A stretch of 64,000 nt of DNA from Streptomyces sp. NBC_00510 (GCA_036013505.1 CP107851.1:6656501-6720500), one strand, 5' to 3'. Positions 42,047 to 51,106 are shown, numbered from the stretch's first letter. The notes: a model not told the origin generated them from the sequence alone. Program-made: numbers and translations.

Positions 42047-42793
42047 ATGGTCACCAAGGGCAGGTTGTCCGACTGGCTGCGCCGCAAAGCGGGGGAGCGC
42101 GGTGCCGGAGTGGACGGGGCCGCGGTCCGCGCGGCCGCCGGTGGCCGGAACGGGGACGACCTGCGCCGGGACGAGCTCCTCCTGGAAGCCGCGGACGCGG
42201 GCCTGCCGCTGGCGCCGGCCGCCCATCCGTCGCCCGTGTCCGGTTACCGCTGTTCCTGCGACCGGATCGGCTGCCCCACCCCGGGCACGCACCCCGTCTC
42301 CTTCGCCTGGCAGACCCAGGCCACCACGGACGCGGAGCAGGTCAGGCGCTGGCTGCGCGCGCACCCCCTGGCCAACTTCATCACCGCCACCGGCATCGCC
42401 CACGACGTCCTGGACGTACCCGCCGAGGCGGGCCGGATCGCCCTGGAGCGGCTGGACGCCGAGGGTTCCGCGGCCGGGCCCGTCGCGGTCTCCGACGGGC
42501 GGATGCTGTTCTTCACCGCCACCCGTGCCACGGCCGACGAGGACGAGTGGTGGCCGTGCGAGCTGGACTGCCATCCCGAGACCCTCGACGAGCACCCGGG
42601 CCTGCGCTGGCACCACCGCGCCAGCTACGTGCTGCTCCCGCCCTCGCGTCTGCCCTCCGGCGCCACCGTCGCGTGGGTCGCAGGCCACGGACCCGACCAG
42701 GTGCTGCCCGACCCGCTGCCGCTGCTCGAGGTGCTGACCGACGCCGGCGCCCAGGTCGAGCCCGAGCCCGAGACGGCCGGCTGGCTGCACTGA
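42047..42793 (+). CDS. Primase-polymerase (Prim-Pol) N-terminal-like domain protein
   Basis: 248 residues from ATG 42047. After a basic N-terminus (VTKGRLSDWLRRKAGE), it shows the layout of the bifunctional DNA primase/polymerase domain: AADAGLPLAPAAHPS, a cysteine pair in GYRCSCDRIGCPTPGTHPVS, TTDAEQVRRWLRAHPLANF and ITATGIAHDVLDVPAEAGR. In active members this last motif usually reads LDVD; here the second aspartate is Pro, so metal-dependent catalysis is doubtful. There is no helicase domain. Such stand-alone proteins are common in streptomycete chromosomes and have no proven role. GAGGAAAGG precedes the start. Confidence 0.75.
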   Translation: MVTKGRLSDWLRRKAGERGAGVDGAAVRAAAGGRNGDDLRRDELLLEAADAGLPLAPAAHPSPVSGYRCSCDRIGCPTPGTHPVSFAWQTQATTDAEQVRRWLRAHPLANFITATGIAHDVLDVPAEAGRIALERLDAEGSAAGPVAVSDGRMLFFTATRATADEDEWWPCELDCHPETLDEHPGLRWHHRASYVLLPPSRLPSGATVAWVAGHGPDQVLPDPLPLLEVLTDAGAQVEPEPETAGWLH

Positions 42794-42828
42794 CCCCGGC
42801 TGCGGCGGTCCGGGACCTCCCGCCGGCC

Positions 42829-43680
42829 TCAGCCCTCGTCACCGACAGGAACCGCGGCGGACGGCTTGACGGCCGGCGCGGTGACCCTGCCGGGGCGCAG
42901 GAAGAGGAACATCGTGGGCGCGAGGTACAGCGCCCAGACCGCGACCTGCAGCCACGTCGGATCCGGCTGGAAGTTGAACACGCCCTTGAGCAGCGTCCCG
43001 TACCACGAGTCCGGCGGGATCCGGTCGCTGATGTCGAAGGCCTCGGTCCCCAGCCCCGGCAGCCAGCCGGCCTCCTGCAGGTCGTGGAAGCCGTACGCGA
43101 GCACGCCCGCCGCGACCACCACCAGCATGGCGCCGGTCCAGGTGAAGAACTTGGCCAGGTTGATGCGCAGCGCGCCCCGGTAGAACAGCCAGCCCAGCAC
43201 CACCGAGGTCAGCAGGCCCAGTACCGCGCCCACCAGCGGGCGCACGCCGTCGTCGGTGGCCTGCACGGCGGTCCAGATGAACAGCGAGGTCTCCAGTCCC
43301 TCACGCCCCACGGCGAGGAAGGAGGTGATCACCAGTGCCCCGGTGCCCATGGCGATCGCGGCGTCCAGCTTGCCGTGGAGTTCGGCCTTCAGGTGCCGCG
43401 CGGTGCGCCGCATCCAGAAGACCATCCAGGTCACCAGGCCGACCGCGACGATCGACAGCGAACCGCCCAGCGCCTCCTGCGCCTCGAAGGTCAGCTCGGA
43501 GGAGCCGAACTGCAGCGCGGCGCCGAAGGCCATGCTCACCAGGACCGCGGTGCCGACGCCGAGCCAGACCGGCGGCAGCTTGTCCTTGCGGTCGGTCTTC
43601 ACCAGGTACGCGACCAGGATGCAGACCACCAGGCTGGCCTCCAGGCCCTCACGGAGCCCGATCAGGTAGTTGGCGAACAC
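42829..43680 (-). CDS. efeU: Ferrous/ferric iron permease EfeU (FTR1 family)
   Basis: 283 residues with seven predicted transmembrane helices and the two REGLE iron-binding motifs, GLREGLEAS (R10-E14) and VGREGLETS (R126-E130), both intact. FTR1 proteins move iron across the membrane with help from an iron-oxidising or heme-peroxidase partner. It is the last gene of efeOBU, 15 bp downstream of efeB. The C-terminal tail is short and hydrophilic. Confidence 0.96.
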   Translation of the reverse strand: MFANYLIGLREGLEASLVVCILVAYLVKTDRKDKLPPVWLGVGTAVLVSMAFGAALQFGSSELTFEAQEALGGSLSIVAVGLVTWMVFWMRRTARHLKAELHGKLDAAIAMGTGALVITSFLAVGREGLETSLFIWTAVQATDDGVRPLVGAVLGLLTSVVLGWLFYRGALRINLAKFFTWTGAMLVVVAAGVLAYGFHDLQEAGWLPGLGTEAFDISDRIPPDSWYGTLLKGVFNFQPDPTWLQVAVWALYLAPTMFLFLRPGRVTAPAVKPSAAVPVGDEG

Positions 43681-43695
43681 CGCCGGTACTTCCTC

Positions 43696-44949
43696 TCAGT
43701 CGTGTCGGAAGAGCTCGCGGCCCCACCAGTCGTCCTTGTCCCGGACGCCCGGCGGTACGGCGTAGACGGCCGAACCCACGTGCTGGATGTACTCGTTGAG
43801 GGAGTCGAGCTTCGCCAGCCGCATCTGCAGCGGCACGAAGCCGTCCCGGACGTCGCGCTGGTACGCGATGAAGAACAGCCCGGCGTCCAGGCGGCCCAGG
43901 CCGTCGGTGCCGTCGGTGAAGGAGTAGCCGCGGCGCAGGATCGTCACACCGCTGTTGTCCGGGTGCGCGAGCCGGACGTGCGCGTCCGGGAGCATCGCCT
44001 TGAAGTCCGGGGCGTCGTGCTCGCGCTGCCTGCCGATCGGGGCGCCCTCGCCCTTCGTCCGGCCGAAGATCTGCTCCTGCTCCTGCAGCGAGGTGCGGTC
44101 CCAGGTCTCGATGTGCATCCGGATGCGGCGGGCGACGAGGTACGAGCCGCCGGCCATCCAGGACGGGCCGTCCTCGGCGGACACCCACACGTGCTCGTCC
44201 TGCGTGGCCCTGTCGGAGCCCGCGACGTTGTGCGTGCCGTCCTTGAAGCCCATCAGGTTGCGCGGGGTCTGCTCCTCGGGAGTGGTCGAGGAGGTCTTGC
44301 CGAAGCCGAGCTGCGACCAGCGCATCGCGACCTTGCCGAAGCCGATCCGGGCCAGGTTGCGGATGGCGTGCACCGCCACCTGCGGGTCGTCCGCGCAGGC
44401 CTGGATGCACAGGTCGCCGCCGCTGCGGTTCGGGTCGAGGGCGTCACCGGGGAACTTGGGCAGGTCCACCAGCGCCCCGGGGCGGTGCGCCTTCAGCCCG
44501 AAGCGGTCCGCGCCGTCCTTCGTCGTGAACAGCGAGGGGCCGAAGCCGATGGTGAGGGTGAGCCGGGAGGCCTGCAGGCCCAGCGCCTCACCGGTGTCGT
44601 CCGGCGGGGCCTCGGCGAGGCCGCCGACCGCGCCCTCGCCGACCGGCCGGCCCTGCGTCATCTTCCGGGCGGCGTCGGTCCATTCCTTCAGGAGCGCGAC
44701 CAGTTCCTCGCGGTCCTCGGTCTTGACGTCGAAGGACGCGAAGTGGAGCCGGTCCTGCACCGGGGTCGTGATGCCGGCCTGGTTCTCCCCGTGGAAGGCG
44801 ATCGCGCTGCCCGCGGCGCCCGCGGGCTGCACGTCGTCCCCGGAGCGGACCGCGGCCACGGCGCCGCCGGCCGCGGCGGCCGCGACGACGACACCCGCAC
44901 CGGTCCAGCCGAGCACCCTGCGACGCGACGTGACACTCTCATCGGACAT
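43696..44949 (-). CDS. efeB: Deferrochelatase/DyP-type peroxidase EfeB, Tat-exported
   Basis: 417 residues. A twin-arginine signal (TSRRRVLGWTGAGVVVAAAAA) leads to a DyP-type heme peroxidase with the GFKDGTHN motif (GxxDG) and the proximal heme-ligand region RRIRMHIETWDR. The enzyme is proposed to extract or oxidise iron for EfeU. It is the middle gene of efeOBU, with its start 19 bp after efeO. Exported as a folded hemoprotein to the cell surface. Confidence 0.96.
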   Translation of the reverse strand: MSDESVTSRRRVLGWTGAGVVVAAAAAGGAVAAVRSGDDVQPAGAAGSAIAFHGENQAGITTPVQDRLHFASFDVKTEDREELVALLKEWTDAARKMTQGRPVGEGAVGGLAEAPPDDTGEALGLQASRLTLTIGFGPSLFTTKDGADRFGLKAHRPGALVDLPKFPGDALDPNRSGGDLCIQACADDPQVAVHAIRNLARIGFGKVAMRWSQLGFGKTSSTTPEEQTPRNLMGFKDGTHNVAGSDRATQDEHVWVSAEDGPSWMAGGSYLVARRIRMHIETWDRTSLQEQEQIFGRTKGEGAPIGRQREHDAPDFKAMLPDAHVRLAHPDNSGVTILRRGYSFTDGTDGLGRLDAGLFFIAYQRDVRDGFVPLQMRLAKLDSLNEYIQHVGSAVYAVPPGVRDKDDWWGRELFRHD

Positions 44950-44968
44950 GGTCCGTAGCCCCCCGGGG

Positions 44969-46105
44969 TTACTTGGCGACGGCCGCGGCGAGCTTCGACA
45001 GGGGCTCGGCGAGCGCGTTGACCGCGTCCGAGAGCTCCTTGCGCTGGTCCTTGCCGACGGTGTCGTAGGAGACGAACTCCGTGGTGCTGCCGCCCTTGCG
45101 GTACTTGTCGAGCAGCGCCGTCAGAGCCGGGAACTGCTTGTCGAGGTCGGCGGTGAGCGCCGCGTCGTTCTCGGCGGCGACCGGCTTCAGCAGTTCGTAG
45201 GCCTTCATCGCGCCCTCGACATTGGCCTGGAAGTCCGACAGGTCGGTGTGGGAGTAGCGGTCCTCCTCACCGGTGATCTTGCCGGTGGCGACCTCGTCCA
45301 GCAGTTCCTTGGCGCCGTTGGCCATGCTGGTGGCGGTGATGTCGGCCTTGCCGACGCGCGCCTGCCAGTCCTTCAGGTCGGTGACGAGCTGGTCGGCGAG
45401 GGCGCCCTCCTCGGCCCCGGCCTTCTTGTCCTGCCACAGGGACTTCTCCAGCCGGTGCCAGCCGGTCCACTTCTGGCCGTCCTCCAGGCCGTCCTCGCGG
45501 GTGTCGGTCAGCGGGTCGATGTCGCCGAAGGACTCGGCCACCGGCTCGGTGCGCTCCCAGCCGACCCGGGAGGACGCGAAGAGCGACTTGGCCTTCTCCA
45601 CGTCGCCCGCCTTCACGGCGTCGGCGAACTCCTGGACCACCGGGATCGTCTGGTCGGCCTGCTCCTGGGCGTACTTGCGGTACGCGGCCACGGCGGCGTC
45701 CAGGCGCGGGTCGCTCTTGGCGGCGCCCTTGCCGGTGACGGTGATCTTCTGGCGGATGCCGTCGCCCTTCATGCCGGGCTTGCAGGCGATCTCGTACGTA
45801 CCGGCCTTGATCTCGGCGGTGATCGTGGCCTTGGTGCCGGGGCCGATGTTCTCCCGCTCGGTCACGATCTTGTCGCTGGGCGTGTAGACGTAGACCTCGG
45901 TGACCTTGGAGCCCTTGTTCTCGACGGCCAGCTGCACGTGCCCGGCCGGGAAAGTGGTCCTGGAGACCTCGCACTTGGTGTCCGTCGCGGTCACCGTGAC
46001 GGCGTCGGACGCCTTGCCGTCCGCCTTCTCCGCGCACCCGGTGACGGCCGTGACGGCGACCACTATGCCGGCGGCGGCTACTGCGGACATGCGGACGGCG
46101 GACAT
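44969..46105 (-). CDS. efeO: Iron-uptake lipoprotein EfeO (cupredoxin-like plus M75 domain)
   Basis: 378 residues. The lipoprotein signal ends at VTAVTGC (Cys24 lipidated). The N-terminal cupredoxin-like domain has CEVSRTTFPAGHVQLAVENK and a Cys/Met-containing end, YEIACKPGMKGDG. The C-terminal M75/imelysin-like helical domain includes FADAVKAGDVEKAKSLFASS, GWHRLEKSLW (HxxE-type metal site) and DLVTDLKDWQ-like helices. It presents iron to EfeB and EfeU at the membrane surface. First gene of the operon, with a double iron box 32-65 bp upstream of the ATG at 46105. Confidence 0.95.
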   Translation of the reverse strand: MSAVRMSAVAAAGIVVAVTAVTGCAEKADGKASDAVTVTATDTKCEVSRTTFPAGHVQLAVENKGSKVTEVYVYTPSDKIVTERENIGPGTKATITAEIKAGTYEIACKPGMKGDGIRQKITVTGKGAAKSDPRLDAAVAAYRKYAQEQADQTIPVVQEFADAVKAGDVEKAKSLFASSRVGWERTEPVAESFGDIDPLTDTREDGLEDGQKWTGWHRLEKSLWQDKKAGAEEGALADQLVTDLKDWQARVGKADITATSMANGAKELLDEVATGKITGEEDRYSHTDLSDFQANVEGAMKAYELLKPVAAENDAALTADLDKQFPALTALLDKYRKGGSTTEFVSYDTVGKDQRKELSDAVNALAEPLSKLAAAVAK

Positions 46106-46136
46106 GCGATCTCCAGGCGGCTCGGGAAGCTATGAC

Positions 46137-46170
46137 TTAGGCAAGCCTTTCCTGTGAAAGGCTTGCCTAA
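46137..46170. promoter_or_regulatory. Double iron box (15-bp perfect inverted repeat) of efeOBU
   Basis: TTAGGCAAGCCTTTC (46137-46151) and GAAAGGCTTGCCTAA (46156-46170) are exact reverse complements with a 4-nt centre. Read from each end, 19 bp match the iron-box consensus TWAGGTWAGSCTWACCTWA at about 15 positions, giving two overlapping sites for DmdR/IdeR. Located directly upstream of efeO. Confidence 0.8.
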
Positions 46171-46229
46171 CCTATCCGAGGCCAATCGCGACTTGGCCGC
46201 ATTCCGGTAAAGGAATCCCCATGAGGAGG

Positions 46230-47078
46230 TCAAGGCAGCGTCAGGACCTCCGCGCCTGTGTCGGTCACCACGAGGGTGTGCTCGAATTGCGCGGTGCGCT
46301 TGCGGTCCTTGGTGACGACCGTCCAGCCGTCGTCCCAGATCTCGTACTCGTGGGTGCCCAGGGTCAGCATCGGCTCGATGGTGAAGGTCATGCCCGGCTT
46401 CATGATCGTGGTCGCACGCGGGTCGTCGTAATGCGGGACGATCAGGCCGGAGTGGAAGGCGGTATTGATGCCGTGGCCCGTGAAGTCGCGCACGACACCG
46501 TAATTGAATCGTTTGGCATAGGACTCGATGACCCGGCCGATCACATTGATCTGCCGTCCGGGCTTCACCGACTTGATGGCGCGATTCAGGGATTCCCGGG
46601 TGCGCTCCACCAACAGCCTTGACTCCTCGGCGACTTCACCGACGAGATACGTGGCGTTGGTGTCCCCGTGCACCCCGTGGATGTAGGCGGTGACGTCCAG
46701 GTTGACGATGTCGCCGTCGCGCAGCCCGGTGGAGTCGGGGATGCCGTGGCAGATGACCTCGTTGATGGAGGAGCACAGCGACTTGGGGAAGCCCCGGTAG
46801 CCGAGGTCCGAGGGGTAGGCCTGGTGGTCGCACATGTACTCGTGCGCGATCCGGTCCAGCTCGTCGGTGGTGACACCCGGCGCGATCGCCTTCGCCGCCT
46901 CCTCCATGGCCCGCGCGGCGATCCGCGAGGCGATCCGCATCTTCTCGATCGTCTCCGCCGACTGCACCTCCGGGCCGTCGTACGGCCGAGGTGCGGGCCT
47001 GCCCACGTACTCCGGACGCGGGATCGAGGCGGGCACGGGACGGGTGGGGGAGAGCTTGCCGGGAACCAGGACAGACAT
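46230..47078 (-). CDS. map: Methionine aminopeptidase, type I
   Basis: 282 residues from ATG 47078. An N-terminal extension with Pro-rich [21 protein letters not shown] is typical of actinobacterial MetAP 1c. The pita-bread core has [20 protein letters not shown], metal ligands in [38 protein letters not shown] and [10 protein letters not shown]. It removes the initiator Met from nascent proteins, and streptomycetes usually carry more than one copy. A TACACT element on the minus strand (47091-47086) would start transcription at or next to the ATG. Confidence 0.96.
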   Translation of the reverse strand: MSVLVPGKLSPTRPVPASIPRPEYVGRPAPRPYDGPEVQSAETIEKMRIASRIAARAMEEAAKAIAPGVTTDELDRIAHEYMCDHQAYPSDLGYRGFPKSLCSSINEVICHGIPDSTGLRDGDIVNLDVTAYIHGVHGDTNATYLVGEVAEESRLLVERTRESLNRAIKSVKPGRQINVIGRVIESYAKRFNYGVVRDFTGHGINTAFHSGLIVPHYDDPRATTIMKPGMTFTIEPMLTLGTHEYEIWDDGWTVVTKDRKRTAQFEHTLVVTDTGAEVLTLP

Positions 47079-47142
47079 GTCAGCGAGTGTATCGGCGGCC
47101 GGTCGGGCAGCATGGCGGCAGGACGTCGTAGGAGGAGGGACG

Positions 47143-47376
47143 ATGGCGCTGTTCAGGCGAGTCCGCAAGCCCGCGGGGAAGCCCGGCGAGTGGTTCTACT
47201 GCATCGAGCACCACAAGGTCGAGGAGGGGCCGGAGTGCCCCGCCAAGGACCGGATGGGGCCGTACCCGAGCCGCGCGGACGCGGAGCGGGCGATGGAGAC
47301 GGCCGCCGAGCGGAACCTGCAGTGGGAGAACGACCCGCGGTGGAAGGACCGCTCGCGGGAGGACGGGGAGGAGTGA
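47143..47376 (+). CDS. Small hypothetical protein
   Basis: 77 residues from ATG 47143, preceded by GGAGGAGGGACG, a strong ribosome binding site. Sequence landmarks are [60 protein letters not shown] and the acidic end. It is charged and soluble, with two cysteines. The last part ([13 protein letters not shown]) is reminiscent of SPOR-like or Zn-ribbon short proteins found in streptomycetes, but no family can be named. It lies 34 bp upstream of the CapA-like gene, probably in the same transcription unit or as its neighbour. Confidence 0.8.
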   Translation: MALFRRVRKPAGKPGEWFYCIEHHKVEEGPECPAKDRMGPYPSRADAERAMETAAERNLQWENDPRWKDRSREDGEE

Positions 47377-47398
47377 GCCCGCCGGGGGCCGCCGGGTG

Positions 47399-47404
47399 CA
47401 CGAT
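47399..47404 (+). promoter_or_regulatory. Candidate -10 element of the CapA-like gene
   Basis: CACGAT starts 12 nt before GTG 47411, identical in sequence and spacing to the element at 19902. This supports GTG 47411 as the start. Confidence 0.45.
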
Positions 47405-47410
47405 GGAAGG

Positions 47411-48409
47411 GTGAAGCTCGGGCTGGCCGGCGACACCATGCTCGGCCGCATGGTGGCCGCGCGGCTGGCCGAGGCCCCTCCGGAGGCGCTGTTCTCCGAG
47501 GAGGTCGTGGCCGTCGCGCGGGAGGCGGACCTCTTCGTCCTCAACCTGGAGTGCGCGATCTCCGACCGAGGTGAGCCCTGGCCCGACCCCTTCAAGCCCT
47601 TCTTCTTCCGTGCCCCGCCCGTCGCCGTGCGCGCCCTGACGCACCTGGGCGTGAGCTGCGTCAACCTGGCCAACAACCACGCCCTGGACTACGGCCGGAC
47701 GGCGTTGCTGGACACGCTGGAGCACCTGGCCGCCGCCGGGATCGCCGCCGTCGGGGCCGGATCGGACGAGAGCGCGGCGCGCGCCCCGGCGGTGCTGGGC
47801 GGCCCCGGGGGCGCGGGGGGCCGCCCGGGCCTGGGCGTCGTCGGCGTCACCGACCATCCGGCGGAGTACGCCGCGGGACCGGACCGCCCCGGGGTGGCCT
47901 ACGCGGACCTGCGCGAGGGCGTGCCGGGCTGGCTCTCCGACGGCGTCGCGAGCCTGGGCGCGCGGACGGCGGCGGTGCTCGTCACCCCGCACTGGGGGCC
48001 CAACATGACCACCGGCCCGGCCCGCTACATCCGGGACGCCGCCGCGGCCCTGCGCACGGCGGGCGCCACGCTCGTGGCGGGCAGTTCCGCGCACGTCTTC
48101 CACGGGGTGACGGACGGGGTGCTCTACGACCTCGGCGACTTCGTCGACGACTACGCGACCGATCCGCGGCTGCGCAACGACCGCGGCCTGTTCTTCCTCG
48201 TCACCTTCGACCCCGCCGGACACCGCCCCGTCCGGCTGGAGGCGGTGCCGATCGCCCTCGACTTCTGCTTCACCCGGCTGGCCGACCGCGGTGAACGGGC
48301 CTGGATCGCCCGGCGGTTCCGGCGCGCCTGCGCCGGGTTCGGGCACGAGGTCACGGAGGAGGGCGGGCGGCTGGTGGTCCGCTGGGACGGCGAAGCTACC
48401 GACCCGTAG
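47411..48409 (+). CDS. CapA-family metallophosphoesterase-like protein
   Basis: 332 residues from GTG 47411; GTG 47396 would add 5 residues. The CapA/PgsA (poly-gamma-glutamate capsule synthesis) fold shows KLGLAGDTMLGRMV, LFVLNLECAISDRG, VSCVNLANNHALDYG, AVLVTPHWGPNM and LVAGSSAHVFHGV. These carry the metal-binding Asp, Asn and His residues. Unlike secreted CapA there is no signal peptide. The family acts on polyglutamate or similar polymers in some bacteria; no pgsBC genes are nearby, so the function remains open. Confidence 0.87.
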   Translation: MKLGLAGDTMLGRMVAARLAEAPPEALFSEEVVAVAREADLFVLNLECAISDRGEPWPDPFKPFFFRAPPVAVRALTHLGVSCVNLANNHALDYGRTALLDTLEHLAAAGIAAVGAGSDESAARAPAVLGGPGGAGGRPGLGVVGVTDHPAEYAAGPDRPGVAYADLREGVPGWLSDGVASLGARTAAVLVTPHWGPNMTTGPARYIRDAAAALRTAGATLVAGSSAHVFHGVTDGVLYDLGDFVDDYATDPRLRNDRGLFFLVTFDPAGHRPVRLEAVPIALDFCFTRLADRGERAWIARRFRRACAGFGHEVTEEGGRLVVRWDGEATDP

Positions 48410-48450
48410 CACAGACGACCCCTTCCTGTCCGAGATTCCGAACGGATTGA

Positions 48451-48461
48451 GGTCCAGACCA
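48451..48461 (+). promoter_or_regulatory. GGTCCAGACCA motif upstream of the Gln/Asn-repeat protein gene
   Basis: The 11-mer GGTCCAGACCA lies 70 bp before ATG 48531. The identical 11-mer occurs twice upstream of the chitinase gene 870 bp away. It is a palindrome-like DasR/chitinase-repeat type site. Confidence 0.6.
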
Positions 48462-48530
48462 ACGACGCTCCGTTTCCAAGGACACGTGGACCGGATCCGA
48501 CCGACGGCCGGTCGGAGGAAAGGGGCCCCC

Positions 48531-49217
48531 ATGTCCAGGAAACGCACGATGAGCACCAAGCAGAAGATCGCGCTCATGACCGGCGCGGCCACCCTGGCCG
48601 GCGGCTTCGCCGTGGTGACCATGAGCATGGGTCATGCGTCGGTGGTGTGCGACGGGCTCGACCAGGCGCTGCGCAACAACGAGAGCTTCATCGCGGCCCA
48701 ACGCGCCAATCCCGACTCCCAGTCGGCGGCCCGGATCGCCAACCGCGAGGCGGTGATCAAGCAGATCAACGTGCAGCGGGAGGCCTCCGGATGCGGTGCC
48801 GCGCAGGCGGCGCCCGCGGCGCCCGCGGCGCCCGCCGCCCCCGCCGGTCAGGGTCAGGGTCAGCAGGGACAGAACCAGCAGGGCCAGAACCAGAACCAAG
48901 GCCAGAACCAAGGCCAGAACCAAGGCCAGAACCAGGGTCAGGCCGCGCCGCCGGCCGGCGGCGCCGTCGGCCAGGTCGTCTGCGCGGGCTCGACGGTCAC
49001 CCTCTCCGGCGAGGGCGGCGCGCCCGCCGCCTCCAGCAACCAGTTCCCGCTGGGCACCAAGCTGAAGGTGACCAACCTGGACAACAACAAGTCGACCACG
49101 GTGTCGGTGACCTCGACCTCCGGCAGTTGTGCGCTGCTGAACAACGCGGCCTTCGAACAGGTCCGGGAGCCCGGCAAGTTCCTGATCAGGAAGGCGCGCA
49201 TCGAACGCGTCGGCTGA
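48531..49217 (+). CDS. Secreted protein with Gln/Asn-rich repeat linker
   Basis: 228 residues from ATG 48531, preceded by GGAGGAAAGGGG. The signal peptide is KQKIALMTGAATLAGGFAVV ending near MGHAS. A short helical domain with two cysteines (VVCDGLDQALRNNESF to EASGCGAAQ) follows. A 60-residue linker has Ala-Pro repeats and then GQ/GQNQ repeats (roughly 48845-48945). A C-terminal beta domain (VVCAGSTVTLSGEG to EPGKFLIRKARIERVG) again has two cysteines. No enzyme motif was recognised. It shares an upstream 11-bp motif with the chitinase gene, so a role in chitin-related surface or substrate binding is a hypothesis. Confidence 0.8.
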   Translation: MSRKRTMSTKQKIALMTGAATLAGGFAVVTMSMGHASVVCDGLDQALRNNESFIAAQRANPDSQSAARIANREAVIKQINVQREASGCGAAQAAPAAPAAPAAPAGQGQGQQGQNQQGQNQNQGQNQGQNQGQNQGQAAPPAGGAVGQVVCAGSTVTLSGEGGAPAASSNQFPLGTKLKVTNLDNNKSTTVSVTSTSGSCALLNNAAFEQVREPGKFLIRKARIERVG

Positions 49218-49265
49218 CCGGGGACCCCGCGGCCGGTCCGGGCCACTGCCGTACCAGGAGGCGGC

Positions 49266-49344
49266 AGTGGTCCGGACCTCTTGACGGGAGCACGACACTT
49301 CGCTTCAATCCGCGATGACAGGTCCAGACCAACGGTCCAGACCA
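49266..49344 (+). promoter_or_regulatory. DasR-like palindrome and paired direct repeats upstream of chitinase
   Basis: AGTGGTCCGGACCTCT (49266-49281) resembles the DasR consensus built on TGGTCTAGACCA. Downstream are two exact copies of GGTCCAGACCA (49321-49331, 49334-49344), 13 bp apart. A possible promoter lies between them: TTGACG 49281-49286 and TTCAAT 49304-49309, 17-bp spacing. Streptomyces chitinase promoters characteristically carry such paired direct repeats. Confidence 0.7.
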
Positions 49345-49387
49345 CTCGCACAGCGCAGCCCCCCGCCGCCCCCCACTGGGAGGTCAC

Positions 49388-51085
49388 GTGCTCTTCCGTC
49401 GTCATGTCCCCCGTACCGGATCGCGCAGATCCCGCATCCTCGCCGGCGTCACCGCCGCCTTCCTCGCCGCCGCGGGCAGTCTGATCGCCCTGCCCGGCAC
49501 CGCCCACGCCGCCAACCTCGTCGCCAACCCGGGCTTCGAGAGCGGCAGCCTCTCCGGCTGGTCCTGCTCCGGCGGATCGGTCGTCGGCAGCCCCGTGCAC
49601 AGCGGCACCAAGGCACTCGCCGGCGCCGTCAGCAGCAGCGACACCGCCCAGTGCACCCAGACCGTCTCCGTGCAGCCCAACACCGCGTACTCGCTGACCG
49701 GTTGGGTGCGCGGCGCGTACGTCTACCTCGGGGTGACCGGCGGCGCGTCCACCTGGACCCCGTCCGCCGCCTCCTACACCCAGCTGACCGTCCCCTTCAC
49801 CACCGGCGCCTCGCAGACCAGCGTCCAGATCTACGTGCACGGCTGGTACGCGCAGGGCACCTACAACGCCGACGACATCAGCCTCGACGGCCCCGGCGGC
49901 GGGGGCGGCGGTGACACCCAGGCGCCCACCGCGCCCAGCGGCCTCACCTCCACCGGCAAGACCTCCTCCAGCGTCTCGCTGTCCTGGAACGCCGCCACCG
50001 ACAACACCGGCGTCACCAGCTACGACGTCTACCGCGGCAGCACCCTGGCCACCACCGTGACCGGCACCTCCGCCACCGTCACCGGCCTGGCCGCGAGCAC
50101 CTCGTACACCTTCACCGTCAAGGCGCGCGACGCCGCGGGCAACACCTCCGCCGCCTCCAACGCCGTGACCGTCACCACCAACGCGGGCGGCGGCGGGGGC
50201 ACCGGCTTCAAGCAGGCCGCGCCCTACCTCTACCTCGGCTGGGGCGACCCGCCGAGCCCGGCCACGGTGATGAGCGCCACCGGCATCAAGTGGTTCACGA
50301 TGGCCTTCATCCTCTCCTCCGGCGGCTGCAACCCCGCCTGGGACGGCTCCCGGCCGCTGACCGGCGGCACCGACCAGTCCACCATCAACGCGATCCGCGC
50401 CGCGGGCGGCGACATCGTCCCGTCCATCGGCGGCTGGAGCGGCAACAAGCTCGGCCCCAACTGCTCCACGCCCGAGGCGCTCGCCGGCGCGTACCAGAAG
50501 GTGATCGACGCCTACGCCCTCAAGGCGATCGACGTCGACATCGAGAACACCGACGAGTTCGAGAGCGAGGTCGTCCAGGACCGCGTCCTGAACGCGCTCA
50601 AGATCGTCAAGCAGAACAACCCCGGCATCCGGACGATCGTCACCTTCGGCACGTCGACGACAGGCCCGAGCTACTGGGGCAACCGCCTCGTCGAGCGGGC
50701 CAACGCGCTCGGCGCCAACATCGACGTCTTCACGATCATGCCGTTCGACTTCGGCGGCGGCGCCGACATGTACGGCAACACCGTGAACGCCGCCGAGGGC
50801 CTGAAGGCCAAGCTGAAGTCCACCTTCGGCTGGGACGACGCCACCGCCTACGCCCACCTCGGCATCTCCGGCATGAACGGGCTGAGCGACCAGCAGGAGA
50901 ACACCACCCCGGCCATCTGGACCCAGATCCGGGACTGGGCCAACTCCCATCACATCGCCCGGCTCGCCTACTGGGCCGTCAACCGGGACCGCCCGTGCCC
51001 CGGCGGCGGCGTGACCAGCAACTGCTCCGGCATCAGCCAGAGCACCTGGCAGTTCACCTCGATCACCGCCGGCTTCACCGGCTGA
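49388..51085 (+). CDS. Secreted chitinase, GH18, with carbohydrate-binding and FnIII domains
   Basis: 565 residues from GTG 49388. The order is a signal peptide (about 1-41, ending PGTAHA), a beta-sandwich carbohydrate-binding module (42-170, [16 protein letters not shown] onward), a Gly linker, a fibronectin III domain (178-265), a second Gly linker, and a GH18 barrel (275-565). The catalytic DxDxE motif is [11 protein letters not shown] with E386 as acid; SIGGWSG and IMPFDFGG are the neighbouring active-site strands. It degrades chitin outside the cell. DasR-like sites upstream suggest repression lifted by N-acetylglucosamine metabolites. A strong palindromic terminator follows. Confidence 0.95.
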   Translation: MLFRRHVPRTGSRRSRILAGVTAAFLAAAGSLIALPGTAHAANLVANPGFESGSLSGWSCSGGSVVGSPVHSGTKALAGAVSSSDTAQCTQTVSVQPNTAYSLTGWVRGAYVYLGVTGGASTWTPSAASYTQLTVPFTTGASQTSVQIYVHGWYAQGTYNADDISLDGPGGGGGGDTQAPTAPSGLTSTGKTSSSVSLSWNAATDNTGVTSYDVYRGSTLATTVTGTSATVTGLAASTSYTFTVKARDAAGNTSAASNAVTVTTNAGGGGGTGFKQAAPYLYLGWGDPPSPATVMSATGIKWFTMAFILSSGGCNPAWDGSRPLTGGTDQSTINAIRAAGGDIVPSIGGWSGNKLGPNCSTPEALAGAYQKVIDAYALKAIDVDIENTDEFESEVVQDRVLNALKIVKQNNPGIRTIVTFGTSTTGPSYWGNRLVERANALGANIDVFTIMPFDFGGGADMYGNTVNAAEGLKAKLKSTFGWDDATAYAHLGISGMNGLSDQQENTTPAIWTQIRDWANSHHIARLAYWAVNRDRPCPGGGVTSNCSGISQSTWQFTSITAGFTG

Positions 51086-51106
51086 TCGGACCCCGGCCCC
51101 CACGGG

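Noticed and set aside
48845-48945. Short regular repeats that might be a CRISPR array
   Set aside because: The repeats are in frame, encode GQNQ units of a secreted protein, and have no unique spacers.
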